This document shows positions 1-6,930 of a DNA stretch of 19,222 bases, one piece after another. Position 1 is the first letter of the stretch. Each line of letters opens with the position of its first letter. Position numbers and translations under genes: made by a program. The stretch is from the NCBI GenBank assembly GCA_033764445.1, contig JANRIZ010000092.1, positions 1-19,222 of the forward strand. The letters are read 5' to 3'. Under the pieces are notes generated by a model. That model ran no database searches. It was not told the DNA's origin and saw nothing but the letters and a program-made list of their open reading frames with translations. The DNA comes from JANRIZ01 sp033764445 (GTDB lineage Bacteria > Verrucomicrobiota > Verrucomicrobiia > JAWXBN01).

Positions 1-741
1 CATCTGCAAATGAATCTGAACCGCGGTGGTGGGCATCTGGCGGACCTCCCACCGTTTTTCATTGAGTGACTTCAGGGTGGCGGGATCGGTTTTGGGCCAG
101 ACCTGACCGTACGCCAGAGGCCAGTCGGGAATGGCCAGACCCGCATGGGCATGCCGCATCCCGGCCCCCACCATGAGCTGAACGTAAATCAACAGGGTCA
201 GGGCCAGGGACCATTTGAAAAATCCGCCGACGCATTTTGAGGAAGTCCCCGGCGGCTTCTCCCACATCCGCCACCACGCGGGGGATGTCACCAAGGCCAG
301 AAAACAGACCAGCACAAAAAAACCCTGGGCCAGACAGGCGTGAATCAAGCCCATCTCGTTCCGGAGCCAGACCACCCGGAGTCCGCCCAAAACGCCCTGA
401 ATGATCACCAGCACCAGCGCAGCCGTTCCCAGCCAGCAAAGCCACGGACGCGCCCTTTCCACCACCCATATCCAGACACACAAAATGATGGTCATAAACC
501 CCACCCCACTGGCCACAAGCCGGTGACTGTGCTCATAAAAAATGCCGCGGTCGGAAAACCACTGGGAAATCGGAAACAAAAACATGTTGTACCCGTAGCT
601 GGTCGGCCAGTCGGGAACCGCCAGACCGGACCCCGTGCTGGTGACCAGACCTCCGATGCACAGCAGGAAGAGCGTGGCCAGGGCGGTCAGCAGGAGAAAC
701 ACATGCAGAAGCAGACGGGACAATGGGGGCTTCTGCGGCAT
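1..741 (-). CDS. ctaA: Heme A synthase (COX15/CtaA family), 3' end cut by window edge
   Basis: This integral membrane enzyme oxidises the C8 methyl group of heme O to give heme A, the cofactor of the neighbouring aa3 oxidase. 247 codons are visible from the ATG at 741; the reading frame is open to base 1. The two-fold internal repeat of the family is plain: SGLAVPDWP (residues 38-46) in the first half is matched by AGLAIPDWP (200-208) in the second. Heme-ligand-type histidines are seen in EHSHR (70-74), GLIHA (131-135) and QIHLQ (242-246). Hydrophobic segments lie at about 10-30, 75-93, 104-122, 132-151 and 176-193. The start lies 32 nt after the coxA stop; no clear ribosome-binding site precedes it. 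It is the third gene of a coxB-coxA-ctaA unit. The family usually exceeds 300 residues, so roughly the last quarter is missing. Confidence 0.93.
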   Translation of the reverse strand, partial: MPQKPPLSRLLLHVFLLLTALATLFLLCIGGLVTSTGSGLAVPDWPTSYGYNMFLFPISQWFSDRGIFYEHSHRLVASGVGFMTIILCVWIWVVERARPWLCWLGTAALVLVIIQGVLGGLRVVWLRNEMGLIHACLAQGFFVLVCFLALVTSPAWWRMWEKPPGTSSKCVGGFFKWSLALTLLIYVQLMVGAGMRHAHAGLAIPDWPLAYGQVWPKTDPATLKSLNEKRWEVRQMPTTAVQIHLQM

Positions 742-773
742 GGGAAGATCACGGTCCGGGTCGGAGGGGTGGG

Positions 774-2570
774 TTAATGGGAGGAGGCCATGGCTTTTTG
801 GAGACGGGACTCCTCTTCCTGGCTGAGTTTCTGGTCCTGGGGGATGTAATCCTGGGCAAACCCCGGAACGCTGTATTCATAGGCCCCACGATAGACCGTC
901 GGGATTTTCGGGAAATTGCCGTGGCCGATCGGATATTCGAGCGACCATTCCAGCGTGTTGGCATGCCACGGATTCTTTTCGCATTTTTTCCCGCGACGCA
1001 GGGTCCGGTAGGCGTTGTAGAAGAAGATCAGCTGGGAGAAACCGAGGATGAAGGCACAGATGGTGACAAACTGGTTGATGGGCTGGAGATTGCGCAGATG
1101 CTCGTAGAGGGTCGGGTCCGCGATGCGACGCATCATCCCGGCCATGCCGAGATTGTGCATCGGGAAAAAGGTGAGATTCATGAACAGGAACGTGAGGACA
1201 AAATGGATTTTACCCAGACCCTCATCGAGCTTTTTGCCGAACATCTTCGGGAACCAGAAATACAGGCCCGCAAACAGGGACATGATCGATCCCCCAAAAA
1301 GCACGTAGTGGATGTGGGCGACAATGAAGTAGGTGTGGTGGATGAACAGGTCCACCGGCGTGGAAGCCATGAAGATGCCGCTCAATCCTCCGATGATGAA
1401 CATGGAAACAAACCCGATGGAAAAAAGCATCGGGGTTGTGAAGGTGATCGACCCCCGCCAGAGGGTTCCCAGCCAGTTGAACACCTTGATGGCCGAGGGC
1501 ACCGCAATGAGCATGGTCGAGGCCGTGAAAATGACCGAAAGGGTCAGGGACATGCCGCTGACGAACATGTGGTGACCCCAGACGACGAACCCGATGACCG
1601 CGATGGCGGCCATCGCGTACACCATGGCCTTGTAGCCGAAGATGGGTTTGCGGGCAAAAACAGGCATGATTTCCGAGACAATGCCCATGGCCGGGAGAAT
1701 CATGATGTACACCTCCGGATGCCCGAAGAACCAGAAAAGATGCTGCCAGAGGAGCGCATCCCCCCCCTTTGAGGGAATGAAGAAGGACGTGCCCATCTTG
1801 AGATCCAAACACAGCATCACCCCGGCGGCGGAAAGAATGGGGACAGCCAGCAGCAGCAGGATCGCCGTGATAAAAAGCGACCAGACCGTCAGCGGCATCC
1901 GGAGCATTTTCATGCCGGGGGCCCGCATATTGATGACGGTGGTGATGTAGTTGACCGCCCCGGCGATGGACGCCAAGCCGTTGACAAAGATGGACAGACA
2001 CCACAGGGCCTGGCCGTTGGCCGTGAGATTGTACTGCTCCACCGCACTCAGGGGCGCGTAGGAGGTCCAGCCGGAATTGGCCGCGCCACCGGGAACGATG
2101 AAACTCGCACAGATCATGATTCCGGAAAGGAGGTAGAGCCAGTAGGAGACCCCGTTCAAAATCGGGAAGGCCATGTCCCGCGCGCCAATCTGCAGGGGAA
2201 TCAGAAAATTGCCAAAGCCACCAATGAGCGCGGGCATGATGACGAAAAATACCATGATTGTCGCATGCATGGTAAAGAACATGTTGTAAAAACCCGGCTG
2301 AATGATGCCGTCAACCACATAGGGGGCCCCAATGACCCAGCTCAGGATGGGAAAAGGCACCTCAGGAAAGGCGATCTTCCAGCGCACAAGCAGGGCCAGC
2401 CCGCCGCCCAGGAACAAAAAGGCAAGGCTCGTCCAGAAATACTGCAACCCGATCATCTTGTGATCGGTCGAAAAAATGTACTTCCAGAAAAAATTCAACT
2501 CGGGCTCATGATGATGTGTTTCATCATGATGATGGTGGGCGGAGGAGGTTTCGGCGGGGGCGGTGCTCAT
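774..2570 (-). CDS. coxA: Cytochrome c oxidase subunit I (aa3 type, A-family)
   Basis: This is the catalytic subunit of the proton-pumping terminal oxidase in the inner membrane (598 aa). Heme a ligands H102 (TMHAT) and H421, heme a3 ligand H419 (AHIHY), CuB ligands H284, H333 and H334, and the cross-linked Tyr of GHPEVY (283-288) are all present. E286 in that motif, D132 (GARDMAFP) and N139 mark the D proton channel, and K362 (PSAIK) the K channel, so this is a family A1 enzyme. The usual Thr just before the K-channel Lys is Ser359. Position 412 is His where the Mg/Mn-binding Asp normally stands (HHTYF rather than HDTYY). The cytoplasmic N-terminus is His-rich (residues 12-21). It starts 22 nt after the coxB stop and is clearly in the same operon. 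No strong Shine-Dalgarno is seen. Subunit III is not visible and may lie beyond the left edge. Confidence 0.98.
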   Translation of the reverse strand: MSTAPAETSSAHHHHDETHHHEPELNFFWKYIFSTDHKMIGLQYFWTSLAFLFLGGGLALLVRWKIAFPEVPFPILSWVIGAPYVVDGIIQPGFYNMFFTMHATIMVFFVIMPALIGGFGNFLIPLQIGARDMAFPILNGVSYWLYLLSGIMICASFIVPGGAANSGWTSYAPLSAVEQYNLTANGQALWCLSIFVNGLASIAGAVNYITTVINMRAPGMKMLRMPLTVWSLFITAILLLLAVPILSAAGVMLCLDLKMGTSFFIPSKGGDALLWQHLFWFFGHPEVYIMILPAMGIVSEIMPVFARKPIFGYKAMVYAMAAIAVIGFVVWGHHMFVSGMSLTLSVIFTASTMLIAVPSAIKVFNWLGTLWRGSITFTTPMLFSIGFVSMFIIGGLSGIFMASTPVDLFIHHTYFIVAHIHYVLFGGSIMSLFAGLYFWFPKMFGKKLDEGLGKIHFVLTFLFMNLTFFPMHNLGMAGMMRRIADPTLYEHLRNLQPINQFVTICAFILGFSQLIFFYNAYRTLRRGKKCEKNPWHANTLEWSLEYPIGHGNFPKIPTVYRGAYEYSVPGFAQDYIPQDQKLSQEEESRLQKAMASSH

Positions 2571-2592
2571 AAATGTTCGTGTGGGAGGGGCA

Positions 2593-3465
2593 TTAGCGGA
2601 CCGTTGTCACCGGCGTGGCGGGAGCGGTCTGGGCGACGGGTTTGGGGGCGCGGGCTGCGGAAAACTTTTCAAACTCCTCGGCAGTGACCACATCCAGTTT
2701 TCCCTGCATGTTGTAGTGGCCCGTCCCGCACAGCTGACTGCAGGCGAGGGTGAAATTCCCCTTGCGGGTGGGGATGAACCAGACCCATTCAATGGTCCGT
2801 CCGGGAACCATGTCCTGATACAGCCGGAATTCGGGAACGTAAAAGGCGTGGATCACGTCCCGGGAACGCATCACGATATGAACGGGCCGGTCCACGGGAA
2901 TGACCATGTCGTTGTAACACTCAAAATCATCGGCGGCGGCCGGATCCGTCTTGTCCAACCCCAGTTTGTTTTCCTTGTTCATGGCCTTGTCCGATGCCTT
3001 GCCCAAGACGTTGTCCTTGCCGGCATACCGGATATTCCACCCGTATTGCTCCCCCACAATCTCAATTTTCAGCGCATTGGACGGGGCAGGCACATGAAAT
3101 TCGTTCCATACATGGCGGCTGTAGATGAAAAGCCCCACAAAAATCACCGCCGGGGTGGTGGTCCAGACGATTTCCGCAAAATTGTTTCCATGGCTGAAGG
3201 AGGCTTTCACCCCCTTCTGTTTGCGGTACTTGACACAAAACCACACCAGCAGCGCCTGCGTGGCAAAAAACACAACCCCGGTCAGCCACAGGATGATGTT
3301 GAAGAGCCAATCAACATTGACCCCGATATTCGAGGCGAGCTTGGGCGCCCCCCACACATTTTCCACCCGGGATTCGGCCATCAGAAACGACGGGGCCATC
3401 AACAAAACCGTGAGAAGGACTACAATTTGCAAGGATCGGGTCGGTCGGGGAAAAAGGTGTTGCAT
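2593..3465 (-). CDS. coxB: Cytochrome c oxidase subunit II with CuA site
   Basis: Subunit II takes electrons from cytochrome c through a binuclear CuA centre and passes them to subunit I. Numbered from an upstream GTG at 3480, the CuA ligands are H211, C247, C251, H255 and M258; the motif reads CSQLCGTGHYNM. The usual Glu between the two Cys is Gln249. The aromatic electron-entry patch is QYGWNIRY (145-152). A signal-like hydrophobic stretch (about 16-35) is followed by two transmembrane helices (about 59-82 and 104-120) and a periplasmic cupredoxin domain. An insertion rich in K and D at 153-188 separates the aromatic patch from the rest of the domain. I chose the ATG at 3465 (290 aa) over the GTG at 3480 (295 aa), but neither has a good ribosome-binding site. 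It is the first gene of the coxB-coxA-ctaA unit. Confidence 0.95.
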   Translation of the reverse strand: MQHLFPRPTRSLQIVVLLTVLLMAPSFLMAESRVENVWGAPKLASNIGVNVDWLFNIILWLTGVVFFATQALLVWFCVKYRKQKGVKASFSHGNNFAEIVWTTTPAVIFVGLFIYSRHVWNEFHVPAPSNALKIEIVGEQYGWNIRYAGKDNVLGKASDKAMNKENKLGLDKTDPAAADDFECYNDMVIPVDRPVHIVMRSRDVIHAFYVPEFRLYQDMVPGRTIEWVWFIPTRKGNFTLACSQLCGTGHYNMQGKLDVVTAEEFEKFSAARAPKPVAQTAPATPVTTVR

Positions 3466-3686
3466 TTGGATGGGTTCCACGTTTTGGATTCAAAATTTGT
3501 TTTCAGACGGACAACGCCTGCGGAACGGCGGTCAATTCACACAAGTCCTTTGAAATATTCAAGCGTTTTTTCCGCAAATTACTCATCTGTTCAGGGTTGC
3601 AATCGCGTTCGGGATGCAATGATTACCCAGACCGCCCGGTCAAGTCGAGGACTTTGTGAAAGATTTCACACACTTTGCCGGGGGGC
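3466..3686 (-). other. coxB upstream region with a TTGAA-TTCAA dyad
   Basis: This gap carries no gene and should hold the promoter of the cox unit. I found no convincing -35/-10 pair on the minus strand. A 5-3-5 inverted repeat, TTGAA-ATA-TTCAA, lies at 3550-3562, about 85 nt before the coxB start, and is a candidate operator. A similar dyad lies in front of the S41-like gene at 4369-4381. Confidence 0.25.
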
Positions 3687-3714
3687 AAAAAAAACCCCGC
3701 CTCCGGGGCGGGGT
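3687..3714 (-). terminator. Rho-independent terminator of the peroxiredoxin gene
   Basis: On the minus strand an 8-bp perfect stem (ACCCCGCC / GGCGGGGT, 5-nt loop, 3694-3714) runs directly into a run of eight T. It lies 25 nt downstream of the peroxiredoxin stop codon and insulates the cox unit from that gene. Confidence 0.92.
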
Positions 3715-3739
3715 GAAAATCCAACAGGCCCGGGGGCTC

Positions 3740-4276
3740 TCAGGCCTTGATCAGGTCCTTGCCGGGTTCCCATTCACAGGGGGCCAGGCCGCCGGTTTGA
3801 AGGGCCTTGAGGGTGCGGATGGTTTCGCGCACGCTGCGGCCGACATTCAGGGCATTGACGGTGGAACTCTGCAGGAGGCCTTCCTTGTTGAAAATGAAGG
3901 TGCCACGATAGGCGATCCCGTCCTCTTCCTTGAGGACACCAAAGGCACGGGAGACTTTCTGGCTGATGTCGCTGTACAGCGGAAAGGGCATTTTGCCCAA
4001 ACCACCCTTTTTGGGATCGGTTTCAGACCAGGCCTTGTGGGAAAAATGGCTGTCGGTCGAGACGGCCAGCACCTCGGCCCCATGTTCCTTGAATTCCTTG
4101 TAAAAATCGCCAAACCCGCGGATTTCCGTGGGGCAGACGAAGGTCCAATCCAGCGGATAAAAGAAGACCACGAGCCACTGGCCGTGGAAATCAGCGCTGG
4201 AAATTTCTTTGAACGAACCGTCAGGCATGTAAGCCTGACCCGTAAAGGCGGGAATTTTTTGTCCAATTTGCATCAT
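3740..4276 (-). CDS. 2-Cys peroxiredoxin (AhpC/Prx1 type)
   Basis: This is a thiol peroxidase that reduces hydrogen peroxide and organic hydroperoxides in the cytoplasm (178 aa). The peroxidatic site is PLDWTFVCPTE (41-51) with T45 and C48; R124 in YRGTF is the partner arginine. The C-terminal tail holds C167 in APCEWEPG. This is the expected resolving Cys, but it sits two residues before the Trp rather than four as in the common VCPxxW tail. The gene starts with two consecutive ATG codons (4276 or 4273). It is monocistronic: a strong terminator follows, and the gene upstream is divergent. Which reductase it uses (AhpF, thioredoxin or other) cannot be seen here. Confidence 0.95.
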   Translation of the reverse strand: MMQIGQKIPAFTGQAYMPDGSFKEISSADFHGQWLVVFFYPLDWTFVCPTEIRGFGDFYKEFKEHGAEVLAVSTDSHFSHKAWSETDPKKGGLGKMPFPLYSDISQKVSRAFGVLKEEDGIAYRGTFIFNKEGLLQSSTVNALNVGRSVRETIRTLKALQTGGLAPCEWEPGKDLIKA

Positions 4277-4285
4277 AGTGCCCTA

Positions 4286-4313
4286 CCGATAGCCTGAGTC
4301 TGGATTTTTTCAA
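4286..4313 (-). promoter_or_regulatory. Candidate peroxiredoxin promoter
   Basis: On the minus strand TTGAAA (4308-4313), a 16-nt spacer and TATCGG (4286-4291) form a sigma70-like pair. The -10 matches the consensus only in TAT. It ends 9 nt before the first ATG, so transcription would begin almost at the start codon. Confidence 0.4.
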
Positions 4314-4368
4314 GGGGAAAGATGTGTCTTTTGGGAACCGGATGCCTTTCCGTCTGTTCCATTATCCC

Positions 4369-4381
4369 TTTGAATTTCAAA
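4369..4381. promoter_or_regulatory. 13-bp palindrome, possible operator
   Basis: TTTGAA-T-TTCAAA is a perfect dyad located 24 nt before the chosen start of the S41-like gene, within the 129-bp divergent region shared with the peroxiredoxin gene. It resembles the dyad upstream of coxB. Function is unknown. Confidence 0.25.
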
Positions 4382-4405
4382 ATGAACGCCCCTAGGATGT
4401 CACAC

Positions 4406-5530
4406 ATGATCGTTCCCCACCCCCGGTTAAACCTGCTGGTGCCCCTGTGCACCGTGGTTTTGTGCCCGCTGCTGTCTTCCCCGATCCGGGCGGCAACCAA
4501 TGAAAACACACCGGTCCCGGCAATCACGATCCGGAAGTCCGACAAGTCGGAGCTGAGCGAGGTCCTACAGGTCATCAAAAAAAATTACGCGGACCCGGCG
4601 GCGGTCTCGGAGACAACGCTCAATGCGGCCGCATTGGAGGGCATTTTGCGGAAGCTGGCCCCGGGGGTCCAGGTTCTGGACCAGAAGGAAATCATCGCCG
4701 CGCTCCCGCGTTTCAGTGCGCTCAACCCCCACTTTGAAATTGTCCCGGAGGACATTGCCTACATCTACACGGGCAACATCACCCCCTCCACCCCGGGCTT
4801 TCTGGAGACCACCCTTGCCTCACTGCCGGTCACGGTCCGGGGCCTCGTTCTGGACCTGCGGTTTTCCCAGGGAACGGACCTGAAGGCGGCGGCCCAGTCG
4901 GCCTCGCTGTTTGTCGGGGCGGGTCAGCCGCTCTTCCGGGTCAAAAACCTCAAAAACGAGGACATCCAGCTTTACTCGAGCGAAAAGGCCGCCCGCCACA
5001 ACCTCGACACACCTCTGGTCCTGGTGGTCAACCGCGAAACCGCCGGCAATGCGGAGGCCTTTGTCGCCGCGCTCAAGGAACAGCGCCGGGCCCTGATCAT
5101 CGGGGTCGAAACCTCCGGCAAAGGCGCCCAGTTCTCGGATGTCGCCCTCAGCTCCGGCCGCATTTTGCGCCTGGCCACCCACCGCATCGTCCCCAACAAC
5201 GGTTTGCAGATTTTTCCCTATGGGCTGACCCCCGACATTGCGGTCGCCATGACCTCGGAGGAACAGATGAAGGCCCTGCTCAAGGCCCGGAGTGGCAAGG
5301 TGCAGGATGTGGTGGTGGAGACGGTCACCCGCAAACGTCTCAACGAGGCCTCACTGGTCCGCAACGAAAATCCGGCCTATGACCAGGCGGTCGAAAACCA
5401 GCGAAAGGCACGCGAAAAGGAGACGGGTCCGGGCCGGGAACCCCCGGAAAAGCCGGTCCGCGACCTCGTTCTCCAGCGGGCGGTGGATGTCATCAAGGGC
5501 ATCCAGGTCCTCAATCTGGGAACCCACTGA
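4406..5530 (+). CDS. S41-family protease-like protein lacking the catalytic serine
   Basis: The 374-aa exported protein has a signal peptide (about residues 1-30, ending near SSPIRAA) and the core fold of C-terminal processing (tail-specific) proteases: VLDLR, then a VNRETAGNAEAF segment, VETSGKGAQF, and a GLTPDI turn. Aligned without gaps to the E. coli Tsp catalytic segment, the nucleophile position is Gly214, while the general-base Lys (K239 in SGKG) is kept at the usual +25 spacing. No PDZ domain is evident. It is therefore probably inactive as a protease, or uses another residue. The C-terminus is charged and Pro/Glu-rich. Earlier in-frame ATGs exist at 4322, 4382 and 4397. I chose 4406 because AGGA lies 8 nt upstream and the signal peptide then begins properly. 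A 13-bp palindrome at 4369-4381 precedes it. The next gene follows after 13 nt. Confidence 0.8.
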   Translation: MIVPHPRLNLLVPLCTVVLCPLLSSPIRAATNENTPVPAITIRKSDKSELSEVLQVIKKNYADPAAVSETTLNAAALEGILRKLAPGVQVLDQKEIIAALPRFSALNPHFEIVPEDIAYIYTGNITPSTPGFLETTLASLPVTVRGLVLDLRFSQGTDLKAAAQSASLFVGAGQPLFRVKNLKNEDIQLYSSEKAARHNLDTPLVLVVNRETAGNAEAFVAALKEQRRALIIGVETSGKGAQFSDVALSSGRILRLATHRIVPNNGLQIFPYGLTPDIAVAMTSEEQMKALLKARSGKVQDVVVETVTRKRLNEASLVRNENPAYDQAVENQRKAREKETGPGREPPEKPVRDLVLQRAVDVIKGIQVLNLGTH

Positions 5531-5543
5531 TCCTATCGCCACA

Positions 5544-5900
5544 ATGCTCAAGGAATATCCATCCAGCCAGAGGGAACCCAAACTCCGCCGACGCTGGTTC
5601 AGTGACGATTCACTGGACCTGATTGTCTGGTTCAATGCCCGGCGCGAAATCCGGGCCTTCCAAATCTGCTACGGAAAACCCTACGAGGAACATGCCGTCG
5701 CCTGGTCGGCGGAATCCGGTTTTTTCCACAGCCGGATCGATGACGGCGAGGAGAACCCGGGCAAAAACAAAACGCCTGTTTTCGGACGGGAACTGCCGCC
5801 ACTCAAGGACCGCCTGCTGGGCGAATTCCGGACCCGATCCCAATCGCTCAGCCCGCTTCTCTCCCGCTTCATCCTCGAAAAACTGGAATCCATGGAATAG
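5544..5900 (+). CDS. Small conserved-type hypothetical protein
   Basis: This 118-aa soluble protein has no signal peptide or membrane segment. It begins 13 nt after the stop of the S41-like gene, so the two are probably co-transcribed. The N-terminal half carries RRRWFSDD (15-22), DLIVWF (25-30), a segment FQICYG (39-44) and FFHSRIDDGE (60-69). This has the look of a small family that I have seen annotated only as hypothetical. The C-terminal part (88-117) is likely helical. I assign no function. The ATG at 5544 is preferred because it follows the previous stop closely; the frame is open further upstream but only inside the S41-like gene. Confidence 0.7.
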   Translation: MLKEYPSSQREPKLRRRWFSDDSLDLIVWFNARREIRAFQICYGKPYEEHAVAWSAESGFFHSRIDDGEENPGKNKTPVFGRELPPLKDRLLGEFRTRSQSLSPLLSRFILEKLESME

Positions 5901-5944
5901 GAGGAGCGCCCTGTGTCGCCCCCTTTCCGCGGACCCCGATCATA

Positions 5945-5961
5945 TCCCGGGCGGACCGGGA
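5945..5961. terminator. Weak hairpin between convergent genes
   Basis: TCCCGG / CCGGGA with a GCGGA loop lies between the convergent stops of the hypothetical gene (5900) and oppC (5994). There is no T-tract on either side, so it is at best an imperfect bidirectional terminator. Confidence 0.25.
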
Positions 5962-5993
5962 CAAGGCCGCGCCTCAAACTCCCCCTGCCCGTG

Positions 5994-6923
5994 CTACGAC
6001 CTCCGGTTCTTCGGATCAAAGGCATCCCGGAGTCCGTCCCCGAGGAAATTCAGTGACATCAGGCTCAGGGCCATGACCGCCCCGGGGAAAAGCACAAGCC
6101 ACCAGTATACACGCACAGGATTGATGACGGCCGCCCCGTCGGAAATGAGCGATCCCCAGCTCGACAGCGGGGCCTGGATGCCCAACCCCAGAAAACTCAG
6201 GAAGGATTCCTCCAGAATCACCACCGGCACGGTCAGGGTCATGTACGTGACCACGATGCCGGTCAGATTGGGGAGCAGATGCCGGAAAATGATCCGGAGA
6301 GGACCGGCCCCCAGCGATTGCGCGGCGAGGACAAATTGTTTCTCGCGCAGGGCCAGGACCTGACCCCGGACAATGCGTGCCATGGTCAGCCACTCGACAA
6401 TGCCCAGGCCGACAAACAGCAGCAGGATCGAGGCCAGTCCGAGAAAGTCCAGCATCCCCCACTGTTGCAGGACCACCTTGATGTAACCGGTCAGCGAGGC
6501 GATGAGGATCATCACAAAGACAATCCGCGGCAGGGAATAGAGGATGTCCACCAGACGCATCATCATCTCGTCGATCTTCCCTCCAAAATATCCGGCAATC
6601 ATCCCGTAGAGCACGCCAATGGTCATGCTGACGGTGGCCCCCACGAGTCCGACAGCCAGCGAGATGCGTCCGCCGTACAGCACACGGGTCAGCAGATCGC
6701 GGCCATGGATGTCGGTGCCGAAGGGATGCCGGAGGGAGGGCGGGAGATACTGCGCGGCGGAGGTTTTGTCGTAGGTGTCGCCATGGATCCACTCCAGGAC
6801 CGGGGGACCGAGGAGGACGGCCAGGACCATGATCGCGCCAAAACACAGCCCGGCCATGGCGGCGGGATTTCTCCGCAGGCGCAGCCAGGCACGGCAGGTG
6901 GGGTTTTCGGACCGGGGTTTCAT
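5994..6923 (-). CDS. oppC: Dipeptide/oligopeptide ABC transporter permease (OppC/DppC family)
   Basis: This inner-membrane permease subunit (309 aa) forms the translocation channel with OppB. The OppC-type N-terminus has one transmembrane helix (about 23-43). A short external stretch then leads to HPFGTDIHGRD (66-76), a hallmark of the family, and about five further helices. The EAA loop that docks the ATPase is seen as LAAQSLGAG (201-209) followed by HLLPN (215-219). Start: ATG at 6923, 7 nt after the oppB stop. A longer reading from 6974 would overlap oppB by about 40 nt and adds no family sequence. The stop is convergent with the gene ending at 5900. The transported substrate is not determinable. 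Confidence 0.93.
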   Translation of the reverse strand: MKPRSENPTCRAWLRLRRNPAAMAGLCFGAIMVLAVLLGPPVLEWIHGDTYDKTSAAQYLPPSLRHPFGTDIHGRDLLTRVLYGGRISLAVGLVGATVSMTIGVLYGMIAGYFGGKIDEMMMRLVDILYSLPRIVFVMILIASLTGYIKVVLQQWGMLDFLGLASILLLFVGLGIVEWLTMARIVRGQVLALREKQFVLAAQSLGAGPLRIIFRHLLPNLTGIVVTYMTLTVPVVILEESFLSFLGLGIQAPLSSWGSLISDGAAVINPVRVYWWLVLFPGAVMALSLMSLNFLGDGLRDAFDPKNRRS

Positions 6924-6930
6924 GGGGGTG

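Noticed and set aside
723..1772. Plus-strand frame opposite coxA
   Set aside because: Charged, low-complexity translation without family features; coxA on the minus strand is certain.
2563..3750. Plus-strand frame opposite coxB and its promoter region
   Set aside because: It runs across coxB, an intergenic region and the peroxiredoxin terminator and shows no domain; it is an antisense shadow.
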